A stretch of DNA of 64,000 bases from Calothrix sp. FI2-JRJ7 (GTDB taxonomy: Bacteria > Cyanobacteriota > Cyanobacteriia > Cyanobacteriales > Nostocaceae). Made by a program: the position numbers and the translations under genes. Positions 1-8,141 of the stretch are shown in pieces. The notes beneath the pieces were generated by a model. The model saw only the letters and a program-made list of their open reading frames with translations, was not told the origin of the DNA and did no database searches. The DNA is taken from NCBI GenBank assembly GCA_019359675.1, contig JAHHGX010000085.1, positions 1-64,000 on the forward strand, read 5' to 3'. The first letter of the stretch is position 1. Every line of letters begins with the position of its first letter.

Positions 1-404
1 ATTTAAAATTAGAGCGTTTATAATCAGGTGCCCCTCGTAATGGTATTTCTGCCAAAACTGGATGCTCCTAGTTTTTCGCTCTGCTCAATAACTCCCTGGC
101 ATCCGAAGCTCCCCTGCCCCCTTTCGCGCGACTTGTGTGTACACCGTAGCTGCTCTGGAGGGGGGCTAAAAATCATCTCTTGTCCCTCTTAATAACAGTA
201 GCTAGGAATCATCTCTTGTCCCCCCTTATTAAGGGCTAGGGGTAGGGTGTTTACTTTGTGTATAAGCCCTAAAAAAAGTTCATGCAGAATTTGTGTCTCG
301 TGGCGCCAGCGTAAAAAGTTTGTATAATCAGGGTTTTGAGCTTTACGATTAAACACAATACTCTAATGAGCGATTGATACCTAAATTATAACAAAATCAA
401 CACC
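1..404. other. Intergenic start of window, no gene seen
   Basis: No gene can be supported on either strand. The segment at about 155-245 is C-run and G-run repeat material of the kind scattered through cyanobacterial genomes. It holds two copies of AATCATCTCTTGTCC, starting near 171 and 207, followed by a CCCCCCTTATTAAGGG half-palindrome. Confidence 0.5.
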
Positions 405-584
405 CTAGGCTAGGGGAATGGTTTCATATTCTTCTCCCTCAGTCACATCGGTAAATATTTCTTTATCCAAAAACTCGATTGAGGATGTGTCTGTATAAGC
501 TAGCACCTGCGGGAAAAACAGTTCTAAAAATTCGATAAAAAATGTCGAAATTAGTTCTTTGAAGAGCCTATCGTGGTCAATCAT
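405..584 (-). pseudogene. Truncated Rpn/DUF4351-type PD-(D/E)XK nuclease remnant
   Basis: The 59 residues from MIDHDRLFKEL onward match, from memory, the N-terminus of the cyanobacterial Rpn-like DUF4351 family (recombination-promoting nuclease or transposase-like proteins, normally around 250-330 aa). Recognisable pieces are HDRLFKELISTFF, ELFFP and SIEFLDKEIFTDVTEGE. The frame stops after EGEEYETIPLA, just before the catalytic PD-(D/E)XK core, so the product cannot be an active nuclease. An upstream in-frame ATG at 620 exists, but the family start is the one at 584. No continuation was found downstream, so this looks like a 3' deletion rather than a single frameshift. Confidence 0.7.
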
Positions 585-655
585 ACTGATTTTACTGCAC
601 CAATCAGATGATTTTACCAAAGTTGAGTGTCTTCTCTATCCTTGCTTATAATAAT

Positions 656-880
656 TTAGGAGTTAGGAGTCAAATCACGTTTTACAGCTTCGCAAATAAT
701 CCTTCGTAAATACTTAACTCGCTCTTCTGGCGCCAGTGCGTGCAGCGTATCATGAACACTCTGCGGCAATCTTAAACCTGTTACCTGCTTTGCTAAGGGT
801 TCGTTAATCCAGTCCTCAATATAGCCTTTTTTTTGTTGCTCAATAAATGCTTGCGTCTGCTTAGGTCTTGGGTTTGGCAT
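656..880 (-). CDS. Small conserved hypothetical protein, possibly DNA-binding
   Basis: This 74-aa basic protein starts at an ATG with AGGA just upstream (minus-strand reading). It opens with PRPKQTQAFIEQQ, contains VTGLRLPQSVHDTLHAL and ends EAVKRDLTPNS. The middle segment resembles a short strand plus two helices, as in ribbon-helix-helix antitoxins and plasmid repressors, with VTGLRLPQSV as the possible beta strand. No toxin partner is visible beside it, although the neighbouring Rpn fragment hints at a mobile origin. The function is an inference; only the reading frame and ribosome-binding site are seen directly. Confidence 0.55.
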   Translation of the reverse strand: MPNPRPKQTQAFIEQQKKGYIEDWINEPLAKQVTGLRLPQSVHDTLHALAPEERVKYLRRIICEAVKRDLTPNS

Positions 881-941
881 AATTTCCTGGTTAACTAGGT
901 TATATAGATATAATAATTTACAAAACCTTTCTAGTCAAATA

Positions 942-971
942 TTGACTTATCCTTGTTAACAGGGATATAAT
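942..971 (+). promoter_or_regulatory. Sigma-70-type promoter for the 64-aa gene
   Basis: TTGACT (942-947) and a perfect TATAAT (966-971) are separated by 18 bp. They sit 58 bp upstream of the ATG at 1029 and immediately before a long inverted repeat, so transcription would begin inside the repeat. Confidence 0.7.
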
Positions 972-1004
972 TCAGCATGGAAAGTTTATACTTTCCATAC
1001 TGAA
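971..1004. promoter_or_regulatory. 34-bp inverted repeat at the transcription start
   Basis: TTCAG-C-ATGGAAAG, loop TTTATA, CTTTCCAT-A-CTGAA: two 14-base arms with a single C/A mismatch and a 6-base loop. It begins at the last base of the -10 box. It could be an operator for a dimeric repressor or a 5' stem-loop protecting the mRNA. There is no T-run after it, so it is not a terminator. Confidence 0.6.
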
Positions 1005-1028
1005 CCTTGGAAACAAAAAGGAGGTTAA

Positions 1029-1223
1029 ATGACCGAAAACGGCAACGGAAACGGGCGCCTTAGATTGTTCGATCCAGTATTGGTTTTCATCAAACTTTTA
1101 ATAGGATGGAAGCGCGAAAATCGGGTTTCGGGGGAAGAAAACATTGTAGAAATTTACGATGTTTTAGATGACCTGGATGACCGACTGGATCAGCCGGACA
1201 ATCCAAGCGAAACCGAAAATTAA
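1029..1223 (+). CDS. Small acidic hypothetical protein
   Basis: This 64-aa protein has an excellent ribosome-binding site (AAAGGAGG, 5-6 bases before the ATG), a good promoter and a strong terminator directly downstream, so it is almost certainly an expressed single-gene unit. The N-terminus is Asn/Gly-rich (NGNGNGR), the middle is hydrophobic (LFDPVLVFIKLLIGW), and the C-terminal half is strongly acidic (EIYDVLDDLDDRLDQ). No family is recognised. The hydrophobic stretch is too short and interrupted to call a transmembrane helix with confidence. Confidence 0.75.
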   Translation: MTENGNGNGRLRLFDPVLVFIKLLIGWKRENRVSGEENIVEIYDVLDDLDDRLDQPDNPSETEN

Positions 1224-1236
1224 GTTAAACGTTCTG

Positions 1237-1263
1237 CCCCTAGCTGCAACTAGGGGTTTTCTT
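1237..1263 (+). terminator. Rho-independent terminator
   Basis: CCCCTAG, loop CTGCAA, CTAGGGG and then TTTTCTT: a 7-bp GC-rich stem followed by a T-run, 14 bases after the stop codon of the 64-aa gene. Confidence 0.85.
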
Positions 1264-1279
1264 GATTTAATTATAAGTT

Positions 1280-1597
1280 ATGGACACTATTGTTTATCCT
1301 GGTTACATCTGTTTAGTGATGCGGCTTAAAAACCGCTGGCGCTTTCTTGGCGGCGAAACTTTCTATAACCCTTACAACTTTCCAAGTTTTAAGCTCGAAG
1401 ACTTGTTTCTTTTTCTTGGGTTGACCATGAAAGAAGTCGCAAACGAACTCAGAAAAATTAACAATGCGGCGCCTGGTTATTACTTAGCTGATATTGTTGA
1501 GAGAAAGTACTACTATTGCGGCACTGAGTGGGATGATGTAAAACGCACTCTAAGAGAAGAATTAGGCATTGGGCGCCTTGACCCATCGGTGGGATGA
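1280..1597 (+). CDS. Hypothetical protein, 105 aa
   Basis: A 105-aa protein with no family I recognise. It is rich in aromatic residues (PGYICLVMRLKNRWRFLGG, YYLADIVERKYYYCGTEW), with a plausible amphipathic helix KEVANELRKINNAAPGYYL. Composition and codon use look like a real cyanobacterial gene. No Shine-Dalgarno is visible before the ATG, and it follows a terminator by 17 bases, so its promoter would have to lie in or very near that terminator. It could be an orphan accessory gene. Confidence 0.55.
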   Translation: MDTIVYPGYICLVMRLKNRWRFLGGETFYNPYNFPSFKLEDLFLFLGLTMKEVANELRKINNAAPGYYLADIVERKYYYCGTEWDDVKRTLREELGIGRLDPSVG

Positions 1598-1687
1598 GTT
1601 ATTGCCATTGATAAATTCGGGTTCCTTGTTTCCAGCAAGGAATCTGACTCCATATATGTATAGACTGAGTTTTTTATTTAAGGATGT

Positions 1688-1882
1688 GTGCAATACTCAG
1701 TTTTCGAGTGTCCTTTACACGAGAATATTTTGAATCACCTACTTGATAACCATTGGTTGCCAATTCTCAAGTTGAGCGAGGACAACCTCAGAGTTTATCC
1801 CCTAAATGAAAACACAAAGCAGCAGATACGGGTATATGGCAGTCCCCCACCATACGAACCACCTGATTGTTTAATTTTGTAA
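1688..1882 (+). CDS. Hypothetical protein, 64 aa (uncertain)
   Basis: A GTG-started frame encoding 64 aa (QYSVFECPLHENILNHLL...), with AAGGA seven bases before the GTG. The amino-acid makeup looks protein-like, with a Pro-rich tail GSPPPYEPPD. No homologue is recognised. A competing frame on the opposite strand (1788-2096) overlaps it and looks less protein-like, so this strand is preferred weakly. Confidence 0.35.
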   Translation: MQYSVFECPLHENILNHLLDNHWLPILKLSEDNLRVYPLNENTKQQIRVYGSPPPYEPPDCLIL

Positions 1883-2724
1883 ACACTACACCATCCTCCA
1901 AAAGTAGTATATGAACCCTGGAACAACCTGAATGGAATGGCGCCAGCGATTGTAACAGATTGTAAAGAACTACTCTAAATTGACGCAGCAAGCCAGTACA
2001 ACTATTCGCCCCATTAGGACTCGCTTTCGCTGTGACTTCGACATATCGTCTTAATCTGCCAGTGCCTATAACTCGCCGACTCATTCTAGATTCCATAATT
2101 TTTTACTTATAATTAGGGGACATATATTAGCTTGTCCCAATGTATAAAACTTTTTAAACGAGAATAAATGGTTTCTTTTGGCTTTGAAACTATTTTTTTG
2201 TCTTAGTTCAGCAGTGGCGCCAATTAGCAGGGTGTTTATCTTGACTAATTTAGGGTAACTCATAATTAGCTATAGAAGTCTCAACTATATTAAAAATCTA
2301 CACTTCAACTAATGTTTAGTGTAGATTTATATTGTGATGCGGGTTTATTGAATTGAAATTACTGATGGTAATTATTTTTATTGTATAAAAGTACTTCCAC
2401 AAAATCTTGATTCAAACCTAAGCTTTTTGGACGGTTATCTGAATAAAAGACGGATTTAAATATATTTAAGTAATGGTGATTTTGTTGTTGGTTCAATTAT
2501 AACTTAAAAGGGTTGGGAAGCTCGGCGCCTGTTTAATACGGTACAGCTTAGTATAGCTGATTACAATAAAACTTAACTTTACGCATAAATTTTACAAAAA
2601 TTTACGAATACTGTGTAAATTCAGTTGTTTCAAAAGTAAATAACTGTTCATCCTAAAGACAGAGAACTGTAACCGTAATAGTAAGTAAATTTGGATGTAA
2701 TAGAGTGATTGAAGAGTATTTGCA
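1883..2724. other. 842-bp gene-poor stretch with one perfect hairpin
   Basis: No convincing gene was found; two minus-strand frames (1788-2096, 2081-2263) have no recognisable content. One structure stands out: an 11-bp perfect inverted repeat, AAATCTACACT (2294-2304) and AGTGTAGATTT (2318-2328), with a 13-base loop and no T-run. The last few hundred bases are AT-rich and probably hold the promoter of the stress operon that starts at 2725, but no clear -35/-10 pair could be fixed. Confidence 0.5.
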
Positions 2725-3285
2725 ATGACAAGTAAAGATGTAATACATGCATTAGGAGTGTTTGACAACTCTCAAAAAGTCGAGCAAGCAGTGAATGCGC
2801 TTAAAGCTTCTGACTTTCCTATGGAGAAAGTTTCTATTATTGCTAAAGATGTAGAGAAAGGCGAAAGTATTAGCGAAACCCAATTAGGCGATACTATTGG
2901 TGAGCAAAATGTAAATGCCACGGGAGCAGTAGGAGATACGCTGGCAGCAACAACTTGGGGCAGTGTTTTAGTTGGGTTGAGTAGTCTGGCACTTCCCGGT
3001 TTAGGAGCTATTTTAGCAGCAGGATCTGTGGGTGTTGCATTAGTAGCTAGCGTGGGAGGTGTTGCTGTAGGAGCAGCAGCAACTCAGAATTTGGTGAAAG
3101 CACTAGCTGATTTAGGCGTACCCGAAGAACGCGCCATAGTTTATAGCGACCGTCTTCAGCAGAGCAATTATATGCTTATACTAGATGGTACAAAAGAAGA
3201 AATTGAGCGCGCGGAACCAATACTACGTGACCAAAATATTGAATACTGGGGTATTTATGATTCGCTCCAAACTCAAAATGCATAA
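2725..3285 (+). CDS. General stress protein, YflT-like, glycine-zipper
   Basis: This 186-aa protein begins with a domain like the heat-induced stress protein YflT/GS17M family (residues 1-45: GVFDNSQKVEQAVNALKASDF followed by KVSIIAKDV). A long Gly/Ala/Val-rich hydrophobic stretch follows (about 75-120), resembling a glycine zipper, then a second alpha/beta segment (125-186) with ALADLGVPEERAIVYSD. The family is induced by stress, but its biochemical role is unknown. It is the first gene of an apparent operon with hemerythrin, DoxX and DUF72 proteins. No strong Shine-Dalgarno precedes the ATG. Confidence 0.8.
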   Translation: MTSKDVIHALGVFDNSQKVEQAVNALKASDFPMEKVSIIAKDVEKGESISETQLGDTIGEQNVNATGAVGDTLAATTWGSVLVGLSSLALPGLGAILAAGSVGVALVASVGGVAVGAAATQNLVKALADLGVPEERAIVYSDRLQQSNYMLILDGTKEEIERAEPILRDQNIEYWGIYDSLQTQNA

Positions 3286-3318
3286 AGACTCAAACTAATC
3301 AAAACACGCAGTAAAAAA

Positions 3319-4362
3319 ATGGTTACAACCCTTGATGACAGCAAACGCATTTCAATTGCAGCAAAATTGGCAGATATGAAAGTAATACAAAATCTGCTGA
3401 TTAGCAATGAGCAGCAATTTATCGAAGATTGTACTGATGATGATATTTGCGGACGCCTACAGCATATGCTTAAAGACGATCACAAAAATCTAGGTGTTCT
3501 CGATACTGTAATTGTTCAGTACGGCGTCAAGGGTGAGCCTAATAAAACCACCCAAAAAATGGTTGAGCAAGTTCGGGAACTAATGGAAAGTTCCGATTTG
3601 AGTTTGTTTGAGAAAGTACAAGAGCATGAATTGCTCAAGCATAAGCAAACGATGACTGGACTGCTTATCCACAAAGCTGCTCAAGTTGTTGGCGCCGATA
3701 TCGAAGCTGCGATTACTCCTTTAAATACAGTTAACTTTGAAAACCGCGCGCATCAAGAGCAACTCAAAGGTATTCTAGAACTTCTGGGTGTTCGTGAACT
3801 GACGGGAAAAGAGGCAAAACAGGGACTATGGGCAAGGGTTCAAGATGCTGTTGCAGCCTTAACTGGCGTGGTAGGTAGTGTAGTAACACGCACTGATGAC
3901 GAAATGAGCATCCGTGAACTTCTGCTGATGGATCATACTAAGGTTGATATTCTATTTACAGAAATTCGCAGTACTGACGACCCTCAAAAAATTCAAGAGT
4001 ATTTTGGGCAATTGTACAAAGACATAAAAGTTCATGGTACAGCCGAAGAAGAAGTTCTTTACCCAGCAGTTCGTCCGTATTATGAACACACCCAGGAGAT
4101 ATATGATCAGACTGACGAAGTGATAGATATGTTAGATGAAATTAAACCTATTGACCCTTCTTCGTCTGAATTCAAAGCAAAACTTGAGCAGCTAAGAACT
4201 GCGGTACGAACTCATATTAATCAAGAAGAAAACGATATATTCCCCAAACTCCGCGACAATTTTAGCCATCAGCAGCTTCTTCAAATGGCGACTGAGTTTA
4301 AAACAGCTAAAAGCAAACTGCAAGAACAAATGGCTCGTGCTAATTCTGAAAGCGCGAGGTGA
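3319..4362 (+). CDS. Hemerythrin HHE domain protein
   Basis: This 347-aa protein has two helical halves. The C-terminal half (about 195-320) is a hemerythrin HHE domain with the di-iron ligand pattern visible: H206 in LMDHTKVD, H239xxxE243 in VHGTAEEE, and H299 with acidic residues in RTHINQEENDIFP. The N-terminal half (about 10-160) is a helical bundle of the kind found in cyanobacterial hemerythrin and DUF892-like proteins, with D54, H55 and several Glu/His residues. The likely role is binding of O2, NO or peroxide, or iron handling under oxidative stress. It lies 33 bp after the stress protein gene and overlaps the DoxX gene by 4 bp. Confidence 0.85.
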   Translation: MVTTLDDSKRISIAAKLADMKVIQNLLISNEQQFIEDCTDDDICGRLQHMLKDDHKNLGVLDTVIVQYGVKGEPNKTTQKMVEQVRELMESSDLSLFEKVQEHELLKHKQTMTGLLIHKAAQVVGADIEAAITPLNTVNFENRAHQEQLKGILELLGVRELTGKEAKQGLWARVQDAVAALTGVVGSVVTRTDDEMSIRELLLMDHTKVDILFTEIRSTDDPQKIQEYFGQLYKDIKVHGTAEEEVLYPAVRPYYEHTQEIYDQTDEVIDMLDEIKPIDPSSSEFKAKLEQLRTAVRTHINQEENDIFPKLRDNFSHQQLLQMATEFKTAKSKLQEQMARANSESAR

Positions 4363-4772
4363 AAATTTATAATATGAGAAGGTATAAAATAGTTTTCCAA
4401 ATTATGCTCGCAGTTGGAATGGTAGTAGTTGGTATTTTACATTTTACTCACACAGAGGGATTTGAGAAGATTATACCAGACTTTCTTCCCTACCATTTAC
4501 CATTGGTTTATGGTAGTGGGTTTTTAGAAGTTTTGGCTGGCATCGGGTTATTAATTCCTAGTGTCAGCCGTTTTGCTGCATGGCTTCTTGTTGTACTTTA
4601 TATTGTTGTTTTTCCAGCTAATCTTTATCAAGCAGTTAATAACATTGAGGTTGCAGGATTGCCACACGACCCACCACTGATTTGGTTGCGGCTTCCTTTT
4701 CAGGCTCTATTAGTCGCTTGGGCTTGGTGGTTTACAAGAGAAGATATAAATGAAGTATCACAAGATAACTAA
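4359..4772 (+). CDS. DoxX family membrane protein
   Basis: This 137-aa protein carries the DoxX-like four-helix arrangement: IMLAVGMVVVGILHF with the short acidic turn HTEGFEKIIPDFLPYHLP, then LPLVYGSGFLEVLAGIGLLIP, a third helix RFAAWLLVVLYIVVFPAN, and a fourth ending in VAWAWW before the cytoplasmic tail. DoxX proteins are inner-membrane and often linked to redox or sulfur stress. The GTG start overlaps the hemerythrin stop (GTGA); an in-frame ATG at 4374 is the alternative. Translational coupling with hemerythrin is likely. Confidence 0.85.
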   Translation: MKIYNMRRYKIVFQIMLAVGMVVVGILHFTHTEGFEKIIPDFLPYHLPLVYGSGFLEVLAGIGLLIPSVSRFAAWLLVVLYIVVFPANLYQAVNNIEVAGLPHDPPLIWLRLPFQALLVAWAWWFTREDINEVSQDN

Positions 4773-5501
4773 ATGAGTAAGCTGCAAATTGGTACTAGCG
4801 GTTGGGTTTATAAACATTGGATGGATATTTTCTATCCACCCCATTTGCATAGCGACCAGCAACTACCATTTTATGCTCAACACTTTTCTACTGTAGAAAT
4901 TAACTTTTCCTTTTATCGTTTGCCAGAGCGGTCTGTGTTTGAAACTTGGCGCCAACAAACACCTTCTAACTTTATTTTTGCCGTCAAAGGTAGTCGCTAT
5001 CTCACTCACATGAAAAAGTTGAAAGACCCAATAGAACCCCTAGAGCGTCTAATGCAACGCGCGTCTGGATTACAAGAAAAGCTTGGCCCTATTTTATTTC
5101 AGTTTCCTCACACTTGGCACATTAATATTGGGCGCCTTCAGCCGTTTTTAGAGTTACTGCAAACCTATCCACAACAACGGTTTACCTTTGAATTCCGTCA
5201 TCAGAGCTGGCTAATACCCCAAGTTTACAAACTATTGGAAAATGCGGGTGCAGCTCTTTGCCTACCTGTAAGCCCAACAGTTCCCCTTGATGTATCTTTA
5301 ACTACCTCATGGACTTATATTCGGATGCACAGCGGGCAATGGGGTGTAGGTTACAATGATGAAGAGCTATCTATATGGGCTGAACGTATCCGCTCATTTC
5401 TTACGCAAAATATTGATGTTTACCTGTACTTCAACAATGACCCCGATGGACATGCTATTCGTGATGCTCAGAGATTGTATATTTTGCTGGGGTATTGTTG
5501 A
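4773..5501 (+). CDS. DUF72 (YecE-like) TIM-barrel protein
   Basis: This 242-aa protein has the DUF72 signatures: the opening LQIGTSGWVYKHWMDIFYP, YAQHFSTVEINFSFYRLP, FIFAVKGSRYLTH, LGPILFQFPHTW and the closing YLYFNNDPDGHAIRDAQRL. The length is normal for the family. Members adopt a TIM-barrel fold; some have been linked to lesion or nucleic-acid processing, but the reaction is not settled. Its ATG starts on the base after the DoxX stop codon, making it the last gene of the operon. Its stop lies 9 bp from the converging glycosyltransferase gene. Confidence 0.9.
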   Translation: MSKLQIGTSGWVYKHWMDIFYPPHLHSDQQLPFYAQHFSTVEINFSFYRLPERSVFETWRQQTPSNFIFAVKGSRYLTHMKKLKDPIEPLERLMQRASGLQEKLGPILFQFPHTWHINIGRLQPFLELLQTYPQQRFTFEFRHQSWLIPQVYKLLENAGAALCLPVSPTVPLDVSLTTSWTYIRMHSGQWGVGYNDEELSIWAERIRSFLTQNIDVYLYFNNDPDGHAIRDAQRLYILLGYC

Positions 5502-5510
5502 AATACTTGC

Positions 5511-7376
5511 TTATATTTTTTGTTGAGAATGCTTATTAATTTCTAAATAGCTTTCCCAAAAAGCTTGATTAGTAAGCTCAGGTAAAGTCTCTTTATAAAG
5601 TTGTTTAATAGTTGGAAACTTGATTAATACTCTTATAGCAATTGCAATTGTCTTAAACAGAACTTGAAAAAATTCTTCCCTGGAAAATTTCACAACAAAC
5701 CCTTCTTGATTGACCAAGTTGTAATACAAACCTTTTTTGGCTCTAAATAAGTTCAACGGTCTATAACCATGTATTGGAGCGATTTTGTATCCTTTATCAG
5801 TTAATTTACTATCTTTGTGAAAAAGGAAAGGTGGCAAAATATGACCATTTAATGTAATTAATCGCATTAAACGATGAATGGTATTTTCTGTCTCGTCAAT
5901 ACTTTTTTCATACTTTGTGTATAGAAATGGTAAAGGAGCACCTTTTACTGCTTTTTCTCCCAGGCTCAAAAGTTCTACATTTTTTTCTTCTGGGTCAAGA
6001 CATCTTAAGTAGTCAGGACCACGCAAAAAATCTTCCGCAGCTTTGAGGATAATGTTCGCACTTTTATACTTGTAGCAAAATGCCTCTCTAATAGTATATT
6101 TAATAATATACTTGATTACATCGAGTTGATTAAAGTCTTTAGTATAAAGCGTGTTGATTATTAATTCATTCTTTCTGAGGTAATAGTTGATTAAAGGAGA
6201 GTACTTAGTTTCCAATGCCTCGTGCCATACGCAAATACCATTTAATGTAATAATTTTCAAATTTAATCTAATGGGAAGTTCCATATCATCCATTTTGATA
6301 AAAAATGGGTAGGGTAATTTTGAATCATCGATAACCTGTATAGGAAAGCAAAATAACCACCAGCCATTATAATTAATGTATTCTTCTAGCTCGTTTAACA
6401 AAACGTTTTTTAGGCTTCTTAAATCTAGGTCTGGTTTTAGCCTAGTTACTTCTCTATCCCAAACCGCTCCATTTTCATGTTGAATGTATTTGGCATCGAG
6501 TCTTAACATACTGCCACCAATACAAAGGTTTTGGTCGCGCGCTGCACTTTGAAAATTGTAAATTCTTTCAAACACTTCTGGAGCGACAACTACATCGTCA
6601 TCCATAAATATAATGTGGGAAAAATCTGACTTACGCTTTAAAACTTCTATAATGCCTCGAGTATAACCGCCACTCCCACCTGCATTTTTGTTGTGTAGTA
6701 GATGTATTTCCGGATTGCCGAAATTTTTTAATGTTCTACCGTTATCAATGATAAATATTTCAAACTTATTTTTTAAATCTGGATGATTAATTAATTTTTG
6801 TTTTAATAATTCGAGATTTTTATATATATAATTTTCTCTTTTATAAGTACAGATGACAATAGCAATTTTTTTGTCTGTTATTAAAGGAGTATTAAGCTTA
6901 GTATAAAAATATCCACCGAAGAACTGACAATTATTTCTTAAAGCCTCAATTTCTAGATACAATAAACCTTTGTAGGGTTGTAGATTTATTTCGTTAAATA
7001 TACTGACTTCATTTTCATCGCTAGAAATGACTTTTTGCTGAATTAATTGTGCAGAATCTGAAAAATTATCTACATTTATCAGCTTGACTAAAAATTTGCC
7101 TTGAAACCTTAGTTTTATACTAATTGTTTGAATATTAGTATATTCTTGCCATTTTTTAATAGAGAAAGAATTAAAGTAAGTATCAAAGCTGATAATGCCG
7201 CCTTGTTTCAGTTCAATCATGTTTTGCTCATAATTGAGCAAGCATTTTGAGTTACTTCTTAAAAAAAGTTCTTCTTCTGTACAAACATCTATATTTGGTA
7301 AGACTATATTTTGAAGCTTAACGACAGTTTGAGTGTTTCTCTGTTCGAGCGTTGGGCTGACAAGAATATGTGTCAT
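5511..7376 (-). CDS. GlfT2-like galactofuranosyltransferase (GT2 family)
   Basis: This protein of 621 aa resembles the polymerising galactofuranosyltransferase GlfT2. It has an N-terminal beta-sandwich domain (about 1-165), a GT-A core from VICTYKR (about 174), NAGGSGG (about 231), the metal-binding DDD triad (about 259-261), WWLFCFP, the acceptor-side MDDMELPIRL (about 362) and WHE (about 384), then a helical C-terminal domain. The spacing of DDD, MDD and WHE follows mycobacterial GlfT2, which adds alternating Galf residues from UDP-Galf at the membrane. The start is set at 7376 because AAGGAG lies 9 bases upstream; a TTG 27 bases further up is less likely. It is the last gene of the Wzm/Wzt operon. 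Galf specificity is inferred. Confidence 0.75.
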   Translation of the reverse strand: MTHILVSPTLEQRNTQTVVKLQNIVLPNIDVCTEEELFLRSNSKCLLNYEQNMIELKQGGIISFDTYFNSFSIKKWQEYTNIQTISIKLRFQGKFLVKLINVDNFSDSAQLIQQKVISSDENEVSIFNEINLQPYKGLLYLEIEALRNNCQFFGGYFYTKLNTPLITDKKIAIVICTYKRENYIYKNLELLKQKLINHPDLKNKFEIFIIDNGRTLKNFGNPEIHLLHNKNAGGSGGYTRGIIEVLKRKSDFSHIIFMDDDVVVAPEVFERIYNFQSAARDQNLCIGGSMLRLDAKYIQHENGAVWDREVTRLKPDLDLRSLKNVLLNELEEYINYNGWWLFCFPIQVIDDSKLPYPFFIKMDDMELPIRLNLKIITLNGICVWHEALETKYSPLINYYLRKNELIINTLYTKDFNQLDVIKYIIKYTIREAFCYKYKSANIILKAAEDFLRGPDYLRCLDPEEKNVELLSLGEKAVKGAPLPFLYTKYEKSIDETENTIHRLMRLITLNGHILPPFLFHKDSKLTDKGYKIAPIHGYRPLNLFRAKKGLYYNLVNQEGFVVKFSREEFFQVLFKTIAIAIRVLIKFPTIKQLYKETLPELTNQAFWESYLEINKHSQQKI

Positions 7377-7412
7377 TGGTATTTTCTCCTTGTTATATAG
7401 CAAGCAATATTA

Positions 7413-8141
7413 TTAGTTTCTCAAGTAAGCTTCAACGACTTTGGGCGCCTCTCCAACTAGCTTTACTTGTCCTTTCTCCAACCAAATTACTCGTTTGCAC
7501 GCGCGTTTTACAAACTCCAAATCATGCGAAACGACTAAAACCGTCGCTGACTCTTCCCAAAACTTATCAATCCGCTGCCTACACTTAGTTTTAAAATTCT
7601 CATCTCCAACCGATAGTACTTCATCTAAAATCAAAATATCTGGTTGCACGTCGGTTGCAATTGCAAACCCTAACCGTGCCGTCATCCCAGATGACAAAAC
7701 TTTGACTGGTGCGTTTGAATAGTCTTGAAGTGAGGCAAACTCTAAAATTGATGGCGCCCGTTCTATCATTTCCCTCCGGGTAAACCCTAACATGACTCCA
7801 TAAAGAATAATGTTATCTATCACTGAAATTTCTGCATCAAACCCTGCTCCTAACTCAATTAATGGAGCAATTTTTCCAAACACTCGCACAGTTCCATTTG
7901 TTGGTTGCAAAATTTTACATATTACCTTTAAAAGTGTCGATTTTCCTGCTCCGTTTGCCCCAATAATTCCAACCTTCTCACCTACATTTATCACTAAATC
8001 AACTTTGTTTAAGACTAATCTTTTTACAGGGTGGCGATACTTCCCTTCTAAAAACGACAAGATAGTTTTCTTCAAATCATAAGAAAACTCTTCTTGCGTC
8101 CGGCGCCATAGCGAAACTTGATTGAGACGAATAGCTTCCAT
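7413..8141 (-). CDS. wzt: Wzt-type polysaccharide ABC exporter ATPase
   Basis: This 242-aa ATP-binding subunit has Walker A GANGAGKSTLLK, a signature motif of LSSGMTARLGFAIA and Walker B DILILDEVLSVGD, then the H-loop VVSHDLEF. At 242 aa it ends after the nucleotide-binding domain and lacks the C-terminal carbohydrate-binding domain of the O9a/O8-type Wzt. It therefore resembles exporters that recognise an undecaprenyl-linked glycan without a terminal cap, such as mycobacterial galactan or Klebsiella O2a. The ATG follows the stop of the permease gene with no spacer, indicating coupled translation. It acts at the inner membrane with the permease upstream. Confidence 0.92.
   Translation of the reverse strand: MEAIRLNQVSLWRRTQEEFSYDLKKTILSFLEGKYRHPVKRLVLNKVDLVINVGEKVGIIGANGAGKSTLLKVICKILQPTNGTVRVFGKIAPLIELGAGFDAEISVIDNIILYGVMLGFTRREMIERAPSILEFASLQDYSNAPVKVLSSGMTARLGFAIATDVQPDILILDEVLSVGDENFKTKCRQRIDKFWEESATVLVVSHDLEFVKRACKRVIWLEKGQVKLVGEAPKVVEAYLRN

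Noticed and set aside
1788-2096. Minus-strand frame of 102 codons
   Set aside because: Composition is poor and unlike neighbours, it overlaps the 64-aa plus-strand frame, and no ribosome-binding site or family is visible.
2081-2263. Minus-strand frame of 60 codons
   Set aside because: Low-complexity Lys/Phe-rich translation of AT-rich DNA; overlaps the previous doubtful frame.
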